Below are positions 33,724 through 43,757 of a stretch of DNA of 64,000 nucleotides, one piece after another. Under the pieces are notes generated by a model. The model worked only from the letters and a program-made list of their open reading frames with translations, did no database searches and was not told the DNA's origin. The stretch covers positions 806,001-870,000 of the forward strand of contig NZ_FMAC01000001.1 of the NCBI RefSeq assembly GCF_900094555.1. Reading direction: 5' to 3'. A program made the position numbers and the translations under genes. The DNA comes from Martinezella hainanensis (GTDB lineage: Bacteria; Pseudomonadota; Alphaproteobacteria; Rhizobiales; Rhizobiaceae). Positions within the stretch are counted from its first letter, which is position 1; each line of letters starts with the position of its first letter.

Positions 33724-34157
33724 TGATTGCCCTCCGGTCCATCGGCGAGGTCCTTCAGTTCCTTGGTTCGCGTCTTGGTCAAATCAGCTTTGCAGCCGGA
33801 AACGAGCATCGGCTCCATCGAGCCGCCACGTGCCTGAAATCCTTGCGCCTCGCACTCGCCGTCTCGATAATCCACCCAGGCACGCTGCGCCTTGATAAGT
33901 GCCTTTTCGGCGCCCTTCATGTCGTTGTCGAGATCCGCATCGATGGCAACCATCGCCGCGCGTGTCTTCTTGTATTGCGCGTTCAGCGCCTTGTCGGCCT
34001 CACCGAATTCGAGCACAGCACAAACGTTCAGGTCCGTCTGTGTCTCTGCCTTGGCACAATCGACCTTCGGTTCGTTCATGGTCTGCTGTGCAGAGACTGG
34101 ACTGCAGATCAGGACTGCAGCGAGAGCCGCAGCGGGTACAAGCAATTTCATCAACAT
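33720..34157 (-). CDS. LprI-like (DUF1311) secreted protein
   Basis: 145 residues with a signal peptide (LLVPAAALAAVLICSPVSAQ) and a DUF1311/LprI domain (about 30-125) marked by DCAKAETQTDLNVCA, ALNAQYKK, AQRAWVDYRDGECE and a closing Cys, giving the family's four cysteines. Relatives include the lysozyme-inhibiting lipoprotein LprI. No lipobox is seen, so it is probably soluble in the periplasm. It is inserted between ureB and the accessory protein and is coupled to the latter. ATGs at 34157 and 34151 both fit. Confidence 0.83.
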   Translation of the reverse strand: MLMKLLVPAAALAAVLICSPVSAQQTMNEPKVDCAKAETQTDLNVCAVLEFGEADKALNAQYKKTRAAMVAIDADLDNDMKGAEKALIKAQRAWVDYRDGECEAQGFQARGGSMEPMLVSGCKADLTKTRTKELKDLADGPEGNQ

Positions 34158-34172
34158 CAAATCCCCCAAAGG

Positions 34173-34478
34173 CTACAGTTTGCCCATGACCTGCTGACGG
34201 AAGCCGTAGACTTCGCGCTTGCCCGATAGCGGGATCAGCGTGACCGAGCGTGTCTGTCCTGGCTCGAAACGCACGGCGGTTCCGGCGGGAATGTCGAGCC
34301 GCATGCCCCTTGCCTTGTCGCGGTCGAATGAAAGCCCGGCATTGGTCTCGGCAAAGTGATAATGGCTTCCGACCTGAACTGGCCGATCGCCGGTATTGGA
34401 AACCTCGAGCGTCACCGTCGGCGCTCCGGCATTGAGTTCGATGTCGCCGCCTGCGGCGATGATTTCACCTGGGATCAT
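34173..34478 (-). CDS. ureB: Urease beta subunit
   Basis: 101 residues, normal for a separate UreB. It opens [20 protein letters not shown] and has [20 protein letters not shown], the family signature. It is a structural part of the (alpha-beta-gamma) trimer with UreA and UreC. The ATG at 34478 is used; the longer frame begins inside the DUF1272 gene region. Confidence 0.96.
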   Translation of the reverse strand: MIPGEIIAAGGDIELNAGAPTVTLEVSNTGDRPVQVGSHYHFAETNAGLSFDRDKARGMRLDIPAGTAVRFEPGQTRSVTLIPLSGKREVYGFRQQVMGKL

Positions 34479-34488
34479 GGTTTTCTCC

Positions 34489-34743
34489 TCATGCGGCCCG
34501 AACGGGCGCACATCCCTCAGCTTTCAGAACACGCTTGGTCGAAGCGGGATATTTGGCAAGCAAGGCTGCTGGACGGATGGGGCGCTGGACGAAATCGCCG
34601 CCGCAATTCGGGCAGACGCCGCTCAATACGGTATCGACACAATCGGCACAGAACGTGCACTCGAAGGTGCAGATCATCGCTTCCTTGCTCTCCGGCGGCA
34701 AATTCCTGTCGCAGCATTCGCAATTGGGCCTCAGCTCCAGCAT
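34489..34743 (-). CDS. DUF1272 small zinc-ribbon protein
   Basis: 84 residues with eight cysteines in the N-terminal 50 ([24 protein letters not shown]), predicting one or two zinc sites, followed by a short basic tail. DUF1272 has no established function; it is a known passenger in rhizobial urease clusters between ureA and ureB. It follows ureA by 7 bases and precedes ureB by 10, so it is co-transcribed. A metal-handling role near a nickel enzyme is possible but unproven. Confidence 0.85.
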   Translation of the reverse strand: MLELRPNCECCDRNLPPESKEAMICTFECTFCADCVDTVLSGVCPNCGGDFVQRPIRPAALLAKYPASTKRVLKAEGCAPVRAA

Positions 34744-34750
34744 GGCAACC

Positions 34751-35053
34751 TCACCGGATGGGTTCGTGGACGGTCACGAGCTTGGTGCCGTCGGGAAATG
34801 TCGCCTCGACCTGAACATCATGGATCATCTCGGCAATGCCTTCCATCACCTGATCGCGCGTGATGACATGGGCACCGGCCTCCATGAGCTCGGCAACCGG
34901 GCGGCCGTCCCGCGCGCCTTCGACCACGAAGTCCGTGATCAGCGCAATGGCTTCGGGATGATTGAGCTTGACGCCGCGCTCCAGCCGCCGCCGCGCCACC
35001 ATCGCCGCCATGGAAATCAGCAGCTTGTCTTTTTCTCTCGGAGTAAGGTTCAT
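34751..35053 (-). CDS. ureA: Urease gamma subunit
   Basis: 100 residues, standard Ure[21 protein letters not shown] at the N-terminus and [12 protein letters not shown] at the end. It is the smallest urease subunit and, with UreB and UreC, forms the apo-enzyme. It is separated from ureD by a 141-base region with two strong palindromes. Confidence 0.97.
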   Translation of the reverse strand: MNLTPREKDKLLISMAAMVARRRLERGVKLNHPEAIALITDFVVEGARDGRPVAELMEAGAHVITRDQVMEGIAEMIHDVQVEATFPDGTKLVTVHEPIR

Positions 35054-35079
35054 CGCCTACCTATGTGATTGCTGTTGTC

Positions 35080-35189
35080 AGAGCATGATGCCGAAAAGTG
35101 TCAGGGGATTTCGGACAGCATCATGCTCTACTTCTTTGATTTTGGAGCCGGATGATTTTAGTCAAGCAGGCCTAAAATCATCCGGCTCC
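35080..35189. repeat. Two consecutive palindromes between ureD and ureA
   Basis: First: AGAGCATGATGC / GCATCATGCTCT (35080-35091, 35118-35129). Second: GGAGCCGGATGATTTTAG / CTAAAATCATCCGGCTCC (35144-35161, 35172-35189), an 18-bp perfect stem with a 10-base loop. The first has the GAGCATGATG...AAAAGTG style of a common rhizobial repeat; the second ends 6 bases before the ureD stop (35195) and could pause or stop the ureD message or stabilise it. Confidence 0.85.
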
Positions 35190-35194
35190 GGAGA

Positions 35195-36016
35195 CTATAG
35201 GTTCCAGACTTTCGGCACAGGCGCTCCGTTGCGCAAGGCGGAAATGATCGGAATGAGGATTTTTCTGAGCGCGAAACCATCGGCAGCAACCAGACGCACG
35301 ACGAGCTTCTCGCCCCAGTGGCTGGCGCCTCCCATATGTGCTTCAAGGAGCGGCCTGATCCGGCCGAGATAGGTTTCGGCCAGCGGACCGACATAGAGCA
35401 AGGTCGCAAAGGCCACCTGATCGTCAAGCACCGCCATTTTCGCCGTCAATGCGGCCACATCACCATCCAGCCGCAACTCCTCGGCATGAACCAGCCGTCC
35501 GCCGCGACGGATACGCCAGCGATCGCGAAACAGCCCCCGCTCCATTGCCTCGCCCATGGCTTTCCGCCCGAGGAGGATCGCCTCGACGGCAAGGAATTCG
35601 GCCGCGTCGTCAAGCTCGACATTCAACGCACGCGAAAGCGAGGCGCGATCGAACAGGATAGTCTCCTGCGGCAACCAATCGACGCGCGCGCCACTACCGA
35701 CCTTGATGGACGTCTCAACCTCCGCCGTCCCGGCGGAGGCCTTGTAGATCTTCTCGCAGGCCTGCGTCGTCACATCGATGCGCGTGCCCGGCGCGGCGGC
35801 AATGCTCCAGTCCATCCGGTCGCCGCCCGTCAGACCGCCGGCGGTGTTGATGATGACTGCCTCCATGGAATGATCGAAGGTTTCCGGCAGCCTGATCTTG
35901 GCCGCCCCTTCCTGAAAGAGCTCAGCCAGACGCGTGCGGCCGCCAAGCGACTTCGCCGCCAGATGGCCGCGACCTCGCGCCCTCTGCGGTCTCGTGCCTG
36001 CCGCCGTCATTGCCAT
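35195..36016 (-). CDS. ureD: Urease accessory protein UreD
   Basis: About 273 residues. [20 protein letters not shown] and [20 protein letters not shown] are UreD signatures, as is [20 protein letters not shown]. It scaffolds UreF/UreG on apo-urease. Candidate starts are GTG 36028, ATG 36016 and ATG 36010; GGAGAGG lies best for 36016. It is first in the leftward urease cluster. Confidence 0.94.
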   Translation of the reverse strand: MAMTAAGTRPQRARGRGHLAAKSLGGRTRLAELFQEGAAKIRLPETFDHSMEAVIINTAGGLTGGDRMDWSIAAAPGTRIDVTTQACEKIYKASAGTAEVETSIKVGSGARVDWLPQETILFDRASLSRALNVELDDAAEFLAVEAILLGRKAMGEAMERGLFRDRWRIRRGGRLVHAEELRLDGDVAALTAKMAVLDDQVAFATLLYVGPLAETYLGRIRPLLEAHMGGASHWGEKLVVRLVAADGFALRKILIPIISALRNGAPVPKVWNL

Positions 36017-36240
36017 CAGCCTCTCCACATATCACATCATGCCAAAGCCCGGACATTGAAGCCCGGCAAGGAATAAATGCAAGCAATTCCTGTGCCTTAT
36101 GTGATCTCCCGCAACATCGGCCTGACGCTGGCCACATCAGCCGCATTTTTCGTCAAACGCCGAAAAGAAAGGCAGTGGGCTTCAGTGAGCCGAACAGGTA
36201 TCAGAAGCAGATCTGTGGAAAGCTCTACCTGTGAAGCGTA

Positions 36241-36936
36241 TTACCCTTTCACCGCCGAGAAGAAGAGGAAACGTGGCTTGGTCGTCAGGCTCTTGTAGGC
36301 TTCCGGGAAAAGAGTGCTAACCTTGGGATCCGGCCGCGGTTCGCTCACGACATCGATCCGAAACCCGGCCGATTTCAGCGCATCGAACATGGCATGCAGC
36401 GGCCGGTGCCAAAATCGCATGGTGATGTCCTTGCCGCCACGGCGCCACGTCTCGCTGAAATTATAGGTCTCGAAATAGCTTTCACCACTGGCCGGATCAT
36501 GATCCATGAACGGGTGATGCGTCGAAAAAATCAGGCGGCCGCCATCGGACAGGACGCGCCTGAACTCCGAAAGAGGCCGCGACCAATCGCGCAGATAGTG
36601 CATGACCAATGAGGCCATGACCAAATCGAAGGCGCCGTCTTCGAAAGGTAAGCGCTCGTTCAAATCCGCCAGCAAGAATCGCGCCCGCCCTTCCAGGCGA
36701 TGCCGCGCGATTTCGAGCAAGCCCGCGCTCGCATCGACACCGGTCAGGATCGCTCCCCGATCGACGAGAGCGGCAGCATGAGCCCCGCCTCCACAACCCG
36801 CATCGAGAACGCGAAATCCGGCAACGTCGCCGGCGAGCGAGAGAATTGCCGGCCGCTCGTAATAGGCATTCCAGGCATTGTTCTCGTTGTCGGCCTGATA
36901 GGCGGCTGCGAACGCATCATAGTCATTCTCAGACAC
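36241..36936 (-). CDS. SAM-dependent methyltransferase (class I)
   Basis: 231 residues with a Methyltransf_11-type core: motif I RVLDAGCGGGAHAAALVDRG, the acidic loop GVDASAGLLEIARH, motif II around LLADLNERLPFEDGAFDLV, and post-motif GGRLIFSTHHPF. The start is GTG 36936, preceded by AAGGAGGG; an earlier ATG at 36966 would add ten residues lying before that ribosome site. Substrate unknown. It stands alone between ureD (225 bases) and the dehydrogenase (120 bases). Confidence 0.87.
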   Translation of the reverse strand: MSENDYDAFAAAYQADNENNAWNAYYERPAILSLAGDVAGFRVLDAGCGGGAHAAALVDRGAILTGVDASAGLLEIARHRLEGRARFLLADLNERLPFEDGAFDLVMASLVMHYLRDWSRPLSEFRRVLSDGGRLIFSTHHPFMDHDPASGESYFETYNFSETWRRGGKDITMRFWHRPLHAMFDALKSAGFRIDVVSEPRPDPKVSTLFPEAYKSLTTKPRFLFFSAVKG

Positions 36937-37055
36937 TGTCCCTCCTTGCCGGAAAACGGCACACACAGCGCACTTTAAATGGTTGACGCCTTCACCCTAT
37001 GGATACGCGTCTCTTCAGCGACGTCGTATCACAATCGATACCCCTGCTTTCCCGC

Positions 37056-38027
37056 CTAAGCCACACGATCCGGCGGCTCTTGTCCGGCAAAGAAGGCGGT
37101 GACATTGTCCACCACCTTCATGCCCATGGCGGTGCGCGTCTCCTCCGTGGCACTGCCGAGGTGCGGCAGAAGCACGACATTGTCCATTGCCCGCAACCGC
37201 TCGGGAAGATGCGGCTCCGCCTCGTAGACATCGAGACCGGCGCCGCGGATCGTTCCCTGCTCCAATGCTGATATCAGCGCCGTCTCGTCGACGACATCAC
37301 CCCTTGCGGTATTGATCAGGAAGGCGCCGGGCTTCATGGCGGCAAAGCGATCCGCATTCATTAGATGGCGGTTCTCGGCCCCTCCAGGGCAATGCAATGA
37401 GACGAAATCAGCAATTTCCAGAACATCCTCGACCGTCTGCAATTGCACGGCGCCATAGCGTGCGGCTTCCATGGGATCGATGGCGGAGCGATTGTAGAAG
37501 ACGACATCCATGCCGAAGCCGAAGTGACAGCGCTGCGCGAAGGCCCGACCGATGCGGCCAAAGCCGATAATGCCGACGGTCTTGCCCGTCACTTTGGTAC
37601 CAACGAGGTGCGTGGGTCGCCAGCCGGTCCAGGCACCGGCCCGCACTTCGCGCTCGCCTTCGCCGCCGCGCCGGGCAACCGAAAGAAGCAGCAGCATGGC
37701 GATATCGGCCGTGCAGTCCGTCAGCACGCCAGGCGTGTTGGTGACGACCACGCCCTTTTCCTTGGCAGCCTTGATATCGATGTGATTGAAGCCGACGCCG
37801 AAATTGCCGAGGATCTTCGCGCGGATCACCTCTCCCTCGAAGAGCGCGGCCGGAAGTCTATCGGAAACGGTCGGCAGAACAGCATCATGGGTAAGCAGCG
37901 CCTCGCGCAGCTGCCCGGCATCGAGAGCTTCGTCATCCCGGTTCAAAGTGGTGTCGAAACGCTCCGAAAGCACCGCCTCGACCACCGACGGCCAGCGCCG
38001 GGTCACAAGAATACGGGGGTTGCTCAT
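37056..38027 (-). CDS. D-isomer-specific 2-hydroxyacid dehydrogenase (glyoxylate reductase/glycerate dehydrogenase type)
   Basis: 323 residues. The NAD(P) site is GKTVGIIGFGRIGRAFAQRC, and the catalytic triad is visible: Arg in INTARGDVVDE, Glu in GAGLDVYEAEP, His in VVLLPHLGSATEETR. The N-terminal NFGVGFNHIDIKAAKEKG is the usual substrate-loop segment. It probably interconverts glyoxylate/glycolate or hydroxypyruvate/glycerate. The ATG at 38027 follows GGAGGATC; the longer frame is upstream noise. Confidence 0.9.
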   Translation of the reverse strand: MSNPRILVTRRWPSVVEAVLSERFDTTLNRDDEALDAGQLREALLTHDAVLPTVSDRLPAALFEGEVIRAKILGNFGVGFNHIDIKAAKEKGVVVTNTPGVLTDCTADIAMLLLLSVARRGGEGEREVRAGAWTGWRPTHLVGTKVTGKTVGIIGFGRIGRAFAQRCHFGFGMDVVFYNRSAIDPMEAARYGAVQLQTVEDVLEIADFVSLHCPGGAENRHLMNADRFAAMKPGAFLINTARGDVVDETALISALEQGTIRGAGLDVYEAEPHLPERLRAMDNVVLLPHLGSATEETRTAMGMKVVDNVTAFFAGQEPPDRVA

Positions 38028-38108
38028 GCTGTGATCCTCCTGCCGATACAGGCGAGACTTAAAGCAGCTTCGGCGTGAAGGAAATGGCGAACCGCTATCG
38101 CGAATATG

Positions 38109-38136
38109 AAAAAGCCCGACCAATGGCCGGGCTTCC
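38109..38136 (-). terminator. Intrinsic terminator after livK
   Basis: On the minus strand AAGCCCG...CGGGCTT followed by TTTCAT, 41 bases beyond the livK stop. Confidence 0.75.
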
Positions 38137-38174
38137 CAGATTTTGCCTATGCCGGAAAACCGGCATCGCAAAGC

Positions 38175-39296
38175 TTACTTCGCGATTTCGGCGTAGTTGT
38201 ACTTGCCGTCGGAACCCTTGGACCACTTGTACATGACGTAGTCCGGACGGGTGATGTCACCCTTGGCGTTGAAGCCGAGGTCGCCGATAGCGGTCTTGAA
38301 CGGACCCTTTGCCTTGATTGCGTCGGCAACGGCCATGGGGTCGTTGGAGCCGGCAGCCTTGGCAGCAGCAGCGATGACCTGCAGGGCAGAGTAGGAGTAC
38401 AGCGTATAGCCTTCCGGCTCATAGCCGGCAGCACGGAACTTGGCAACGAGATCGGCAGAAGCCGGGTTCTTGCGCGGGTCCGGAGCGAAGGTCATCAGCG
38501 TACCGTCGACGGCGTCGCCGGCGATCGAAGCCAACTCGTTCGAAACGATACCGTCACCCGACATGAAGTGAGCCTTCACGCCCTGGTCGGCCATCTGGCG
38601 CATGATAAGGCCGGCTTCGGTGTGCAAACCGCCGTAGTAGACGAAGTCGACGCCAGCCTGCTTCATCTTGGCGATGAGAGCCGAGTAGTCCTTGTCGCCG
38701 GGGGTGATGCCTTCATAAAGAACTTCCTTCACGCCGTCGGCGTTGAGGTTCTTCTTGGTTTCGTCGGCAAGACCCTGGCCATACGGGGTCTTGTCATGAA
38801 CGACGGCAACCTTGGCGCCCTTGAAATTGTCGGCGATATACTTGCCGGCAACCTCGCCCTGCTGGTCGTCGCGACCGCAAGTACGGAAGGTGTTCCACAG
38901 GCCGCGCTCGGTGAACTGCGGGTTGGTCGAAGCGGGAGTGATCTGCAGGATGCCGTTTTCAGCGTAAACTTCCGAAGCCGGAATGGAAACGCCCGAGTTG
39001 AAGTGACCGACAACGAACTTGACGCCGTCAGCGACGAACTTGTTGGCAACCGAAACGCCCTGCTTGGCATCGGAGACATCGTCGCCGAGTTCGATCTTGA
39101 TCTTTTCCCCGTTGATGCCACCGGCCGCATTGATGTCGGCAGCTGCCTGCTCTGCACCCTTCTGAAGCTGCGCGCCAAACGCAGCGTTCGGGCCGGTCAA
39201 CGGACCACCAACGCCAACAATGATGTCGGCCTTCGCAACGCCGCCAAAAGCGATCATCGCCGACAAAGCCACCGCCGACAGAAGATACTTCTTCAT
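38175..39296 (-). CDS. livK: Branched-chain amino acid ABC transporter binding protein LivK
   Basis: 373 residues. A signal peptide ([20 protein letters not shown], cleavage after AKA) precedes a Peripla_BP_6 domain, with [20 protein letters not shown] at the start and [20 protein letters not shown] in the ligand cleft. It delivers Leu/Ile/Val or related amino acids to LivHM. It follows DUF6867 by 184 bases, a gap wide enough for its own promoter, and ends at a terminator, as expected for a highly expressed binding protein. Confidence 0.94.
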   Translation of the reverse strand: MKKYLLSAVALSAMIAFGGVAKADIIVGVGGPLTGPNAAFGAQLQKGAEQAAADINAAGGINGEKIKIELGDDVSDAKQGVSVANKFVADGVKFVVGHFNSGVSIPASEVYAENGILQITPASTNPQFTERGLWNTFRTCGRDDQQGEVAGKYIADNFKGAKVAVVHDKTPYGQGLADETKKNLNADGVKEVLYEGITPGDKDYSALIAKMKQAGVDFVYYGGLHTEAGLIMRQMADQGVKAHFMSGDGIVSNELASIAGDAVDGTLMTFAPDPRKNPASADLVAKFRAAGYEPEGYTLYSYSALQVIAAAAKAAGSNDPMAVADAIKAKGPFKTAIGDLGFNAKGDITRPDYVMYKWSKGSDGKYNYAEIAK

Positions 39297-39480
39297 ATTA
39301 TTACTCCCAATTTTTAAGCGGGTTCCGTTTGATCTGCCCTGCGCGATACCCACCAATCATCACGCCGGTAACGCTTGCATTTCGAACTCTGGAAGCATGA
39401 CCCGGCCCGTTCCCGTCTGTTTTTATGGGCTGGGTGACGCTCTTGGTTGTACGCAGACTGTGCCTAGTTTAGGCGCACTG

Positions 39481-39834
39481 TCAATTCTTCTTCTTCCAAG
39501 AAAAGGCCGAGGTCTTTTCATAGAGCCAATAATAATTATTCACCATCTGATCGGTACGTCGATACCGGTATCCTGCCGTCGCAAAGATCAGTAGAAGCGC
39601 GACATCGATGATGTAGATGGTGACGTCGAACACCGGGCCATTGAACAGCGCATGGTGCAGAAACTGCAGGCCAAGGCCGATCAGAAAGCTATAGATGACG
39701 ACAAGCGGATAGGTTTCCCAGTTGGACGCGACGGCGCGGCCAGCGCGCCATGCGGTCCAGAAACCGAGGATGACGATGACAGCGCGGATGACCATGCGGC
39801 CGCCGGTATCGGTGTCGAAGAGAAGTCCCTGCAT
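39481..39834 (-). CDS. DUF6867 small membrane protein of the liv cluster
   Basis: 117 residues with about three membrane helices (about 15-30, 43-62, 70-87) and a basic C-terminal tail (YRYRRTDQMVNNYYWLYEK). I know it only as a protein of unknown function found between livF and livK in rhizobia; its position suggests a link to the transporter. It starts 24 bases after the livF stop. Confidence 0.8.
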   Translation of the reverse strand: MQGLLFDTDTGGRMVIRAVIVILGFWTAWRAGRAVASNWETYPLVVIYSFLIGLGLQFLHHALFNGPVFDVTIYIIDVALLLIFATAGYRYRRTDQMVNNYYWLYEKTSAFSWKKKN

Positions 39835-39858
39835 CTCAAATTCTCCGCGAAACGAAAC

Positions 39859-40590
39859 TCAATGATGTCCGCCTTCGAGATAGGCGGCGCGCACTTCCGG
39901 ATTGGCAAGCAGTTCCTTGCCGGAACCGCTCATCGTCACCCGGCCGTTGACCATCACATAGGCGCGGTCGGAAAGCTTCAGCGCTGCAAAGGCGTTCTGC
40001 TCGACGAGGAACACGGTCAGCCCCTGGGTCTGGTTCAGGACCTTGATCGCCTCGAAAATGCCCTTGACGATCAACGGCGCGAGACCGAGCGACGGCTCGT
40101 CCAGAAGCAGCAGCTTGGGACGCGCCATCAGCGCGCGGCCGATCGACAGCATCTGCTGCTCGCCGCCCGAAAGCGTTCCGCCGCGCTGCGACTGGCGTTC
40201 CTTCAGACGCGGGAAGAGCGTGAAGATCTTCTCGACGTCCTCGTTGAAATATTTGAGCTTGTCGAGGCTCGCGCCCATCTGCAGGTTTTCGTAGACGGTC
40301 ATGCGCGGAAAGATGCGCCGACCCTCGGGCGACTGCGCGATGCGGAGGCGGGCAATCTCATGCGTCGGCATGCGCGTGATATCGCGGCCGTCGAAGGTGA
40401 CCGAGCCGGTGCGCGCCTGTGGGCTGCCGCAGATTGTCATCATCAGCGTCGATTTACCGGCGCCGTTGGCACCGATCAGGCTGACAATCTCGCCGCTGTT
40501 GACTTCGATATCGACACCGGCAAGGGCGCGGATGTTGCCGTAATAGGTTTCGACACCCGCGACTTTCAGAAGTGGTTGCCCCGCCATCAA
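39859..40590 (-). CDS. livF: Branched-chain amino acid ABC transporter ATPase LivF
   Basis: 243 residues. Walker A GANGAGKST, signature LSGGEQQMLSIGRAL, Walker B LLLLDEPSLGLAP, and a typical LivF opening (LLKVAGVETYYGNIRALAGV). It forms the ATPase heterodimer with LivG. The start overlaps the livG stop by 4 bases (ATGA type). Confidence 0.95.
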   Translation of the reverse strand: MMAGQPLLKVAGVETYYGNIRALAGVDIEVNSGEIVSLIGANGAGKSTLMMTICGSPQARTGSVTFDGRDITRMPTHEIARLRIAQSPEGRRIFPRMTVYENLQMGASLDKLKYFNEDVEKIFTLFPRLKERQSQRGGTLSGGEQQMLSIGRALMARPKLLLLDEPSLGLAPLIVKGIFEAIKVLNQTQGLTVFLVEQNAFAALKLSDRAYVMVNGRVTMSGSGKELLANPEVRAAYLEGGHH

Positions 40591-41459
40591 TGTTCACCCT
40601 CTTGGAGGTGTTCGACTTCGGCAATCACCTCTTCCACTTCCTCATCCTCGACGCCCAGATAGGCGGCGATCACGCGAGGATCGTTCTTGACCTCATCCGG
40701 CGTGCCATCGGCGATCTTCTGCCCATATTCGAGCACGATGACATGGTCGGAAATTTCCATGACCACGGACATGTCGTGTTCGATCAGCAGGATCGATGTG
40801 CCGATGTCCTTGCGGATGCTGCGAAGGAATTCGTTAAGGACCAGAGACTCGCGAGGATTGAGACCGGCGGCCGGCTCGTCCAGGCAAAGAAGTTCCGGAC
40901 CCGTGCACATGGCGCGAGCAATTTCCAGGCGGCGTTGCGCTCCATAAGGAAGGTCGCCGGCGGGATCGTCGGCGCGATCGATGAGATCAGCCTTTTCCAG
41001 CCAGAAGCGCGCCAGCTCGATCGCGTTCTTCGCCTCGCTCCGATAAGGGCCTACGCCAAGCAGACCGAGGATCGTGTAGCCGGAGGCGCGCATCAGCTTG
41101 TTGTGCTGCGCGACCAGCAGGTTCTCGAGCACGGTAAGACCGGAAAACAGGCGAATGTTCTGGAAGGTACGTGCAACCTTCGCTTCGCGCGTGATCCGGA
41201 AATCCGGAAGCCGCTCCAGGAGGTATTCCTTGCCGGCCTTCTGATGGAGGGTAATCATACCCATCGTCGGCTTGTAGAAGCCGGTGATGCAGTTGAACAC
41301 GGTGGTCTTGCCGGCGCCGTTCGGGCCGATAAGCGCCGTGATGTCGCCGCGCTTCGCCTCGAAGGAGAAGTCGTTGATCGCCATCAGGCCGCCGAACTTC
41401 ATCGACAGGTGATCGACCTTCAGCAGGATGTCGTTGGGGGTTGCGGTCACAGCGTTCAT
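40587..41459 (-). CDS. livG: Branched-chain amino acid ABC transporter ATPase LivG
   Basis: 290 residues. Walker [10 protein letters not shown], signature [13 protein letters not shown] (the usual LivG variant) and Walker [14 protein letters not shown]. It ends in an acidic tail ([20 protein letters not shown]), longer than in E. coli LivG. The start overlaps the livM stop (ATGA), and its stop overlaps livF. Confidence 0.95.
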   Translation of the reverse strand: MNAVTATPNDILLKVDHLSMKFGGLMAINDFSFEAKRGDITALIGPNGAGKTTVFNCITGFYKPTMGMITLHQKAGKEYLLERLPDFRITREAKVARTFQNIRLFSGLTVLENLLVAQHNKLMRASGYTILGLLGVGPYRSEAKNAIELARFWLEKADLIDRADDPAGDLPYGAQRRLEIARAMCTGPELLCLDEPAAGLNPRESLVLNEFLRSIRKDIGTSILLIEHDMSVVMEISDHVIVLEYGQKIADGTPDEVKNDPRVIAAYLGVEDEEVEEVIAEVEHLQEGEH

Positions 41460-42850
41460 CAGCCGTGGCCCTCCTTGGTAAAGCTGCCGGAGACCGCTTT
41501 TCGCTCCTTGAGGAACGCGGTCGGCTCACGCGTACCGACGAAGCCGCGCGGCTTGAAGATCATTACGACCACCATGGCAAGGCCGAAGATCAGCATACGG
41601 TAGAGTTCCGGCGTAAAATCCTGACCGAAGAACAGCTTGAGGAAATCCATGTCGCGCAGCAGCTCGGTGCCGCCGACCATGGCAATTGCGGCAATCGCGA
41701 TGCCCTTCAGCGACCCCATGCCACCGAGAACGACGATCGCCAGGATCACGGCGGATTCGAGGAACACGAAGGATTCCGGCGAAACGAAGCCCTGGCGTGC
41801 CGCAAAGAAGGAGCCGGCAAAGCCGCCGAACATCGCGCCGGTGGCAAAAGCCGTGAGCTTCGTCGTCACCGTATTGATGCCGAGCGAACGGCAGGCGATT
41901 TCATCCTCGCGCAGCGCTTCCCACGCACGTCCGATCGGCATGCGGCGCAGCCTGATGGTGACATAGGCGGTCAGCATGCAGAGCAACAAGATGACGTAGA
42001 ACAGGAAAATCTTGTACCAGGCCGACGAGATCGGCAGGCCGAAGCTACGGACGAAGTTGTGCGGATCCTTCATATCGAAGGTATAGATGCCGAACAGCGA
42101 CGCCTTGGTGATGTTGGAGATGCCGAAGCTGCCCTGCGTCACATCGGTCCAGTTGGTCAGCACGATGCGGATGATTTCGCCGAAGGCCAGCGTGACGATC
42201 GCCAGATAGTCACCTCGCAGACGCAGGACCGGAAAGCCCAGGATCATGCCCCAGAGCCCTGCAAGAAGGCCCGATATCGGCAGAAGCAGCCAGAAGGACA
42301 GGCCGAAATGCATCGATAACAGCGCGTAGGAATAGGCACCGACCGCGTAGAAGGCGACATAACCGAGGTCGAGCAGGCCGGCGAGGCCGACGACGATGTT
42401 CAGACCCCAGGCGAGCATCACGTAGATGAGGATCTGAATGCCGAAATTGTCGACATAGGTCAGCGACCCCTGCGGACCCAAGATCGCCACTGCCGCCAAC
42501 GGATAGATGAGCAGGAGCACGAGCGCGATCTTGTTGAAATGCCTGGCGGCGAAGCTGGGTTCGCCCTCCACCTCAACCACCTTGGCCTTGGCGGCCTTTC
42601 GCGCGGCCAGGTAAGGCTGAACGAAGACCGTCATGATAAAGCGGCCGACGGCAGCGATTGCAACGATGATCGCCAGAAGGCCCCAGCGCTGCACGATGAT
42701 CAGCTTGTTGTCCATGTTCTGATCGGTCTTGAGACCGATATAGAGGACGAACATGCCGAAGGCGATGACAGCGGTCCAGAGGGCGTCCGTAATCCCCTTC
42801 TGGACAAGGCCGGGTGCGGTCTTGCCTGCAACGAAGTTTGAATTTGCCAT
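41459..42850 (-). CDS. livM: Branched-chain amino acid ABC transporter permease LivM
   Basis: 463 residues. The N-terminal third (about 1-130) carries three helices and a polar linker as in long LivM proteins; the permease core follows, with YVDNFGIQILIYVMLAWGLN, GLLDLGYVAFYAVGAYSYAL and the coupling loop GRAWEALREDEIACRSLGIN. It pairs with LivH. It is 4 bases after livH and overlaps livG. Confidence 0.94.
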   Translation of the reverse strand: MANSNFVAGKTAPGLVQKGITDALWTAVIAFGMFVLYIGLKTDQNMDNKLIIVQRWGLLAIIVAIAAVGRFIMTVFVQPYLAARKAAKAKVVEVEGEPSFAARHFNKIALVLLLIYPLAAVAILGPQGSLTYVDNFGIQILIYVMLAWGLNIVVGLAGLLDLGYVAFYAVGAYSYALLSMHFGLSFWLLLPISGLLAGLWGMILGFPVLRLRGDYLAIVTLAFGEIIRIVLTNWTDVTQGSFGISNITKASLFGIYTFDMKDPHNFVRSFGLPISSAWYKIFLFYVILLLCMLTAYVTIRLRRMPIGRAWEALREDEIACRSLGINTVTTKLTAFATGAMFGGFAGSFFAARQGFVSPESFVFLESAVILAIVVLGGMGSLKGIAIAAIAMVGGTELLRDMDFLKLFFGQDFTPELYRMLIFGLAMVVVMIFKPRGFVGTREPTAFLKERKAVSGSFTKEGHG

Positions 42851-42854
42851 GGCG

Positions 42855-43757
42855 TTATACCTTTTCGACTTCCGGCCGCCCGAGGATGCCCGTCGGCTTG
42901 AAGATCAGAACGAAAGCAAGGATGCCGTATGTCGCGACATCCTTATACGCGATGGGAAAATTGCCAGACCAGAACGACTCGATGAAGCCGATCATCAGGC
43001 CGCCGAGAACAGCGCCAGGAAGCGAGCCGATGCCGCCCAGAACCGCAGCCGTGAAGGCCTTGACACCCGGCACGAAGCCGTCCGTGAAGTTGGCGACGCC
43101 ATAATACATCAGATACATCGTGCCGGCGACGGCAGCCAATGCCGCACCCATGATGAAGGTGATCGAGATGGTACGATCGACATTGATGCCGAGCAGCGCC
43201 GCCATCTTGCGGTCCTGTTCGGTCGCCCGCTGAGCACGCCCAAGCGCCGTCTTGTTGACGATATACCAGAAGGCGGCCAGCAACACGACGGTAACGATGA
43301 AGATGATAATCTGCTTCAGGGACAGCGAAACGCCGCCGAAGTTGTAGACATCACCCACAAGCGTCGGGATCGGCTTGTTGCGCGGGCCTTGTGCGACCTG
43401 AATGAAGTTCGACAGAACGATCGACATGCCGATCGCCGTGATCAGCGGCGCGAGGCGGAACGAACCGCGCAGCGGCCGATAAGCCACCCGCTCGATCACC
43501 CAGTTCCACAGGCTCGTCATCAGCATGGCAACGATCAGCATGACAAGCAGCATGATCGCAACTGGCAGGCCGGCAAAGAGCGAAACGAGGACCAGATAGG
43601 TGATGAGAGCGGCGAAGCCGCCAAGCATGAAAACGTCACCGTGGGCAAAATTGATCATGCCGATGATGCCGTAAACCATGGTGTAACCAATGGCGATCAG
43701 GCCGTAGATCGACCCGAGAGTCAGCCCGTTTAAGAGCTGCTGGATAAAATAATCCAT
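42855..43757 (-). CDS. livH: Branched-chain amino acid ABC transporter permease LivH
   Basis: 300 residues, typical LivH: MDYFIQQLLNGLTLGSIYGL at the start, then MINFAHGDVFMLGGF, and the coupling loop around GRAQRATEQDRKMAALLGIN. First gene of the leftward livH-M-G-F-DUF6867-livK cluster. Confidence 0.95.
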   Translation of the reverse strand: MDYFIQQLLNGLTLGSIYGLIAIGYTMVYGIIGMINFAHGDVFMLGGFAALITYLVLVSLFAGLPVAIMLLVMLIVAMLMTSLWNWVIERVAYRPLRGSFRLAPLITAIGMSIVLSNFIQVAQGPRNKPIPTLVGDVYNFGGVSLSLKQIIIFIVTVVLLAAFWYIVNKTALGRAQRATEQDRKMAALLGINVDRTISITFIMGAALAAVAGTMYLMYYGVANFTDGFVPGVKAFTAAVLGGIGSLPGAVLGGLMIGFIESFWSGNFPIAYKDVATYGILAFVLIFKPTGILGRPEVEKV

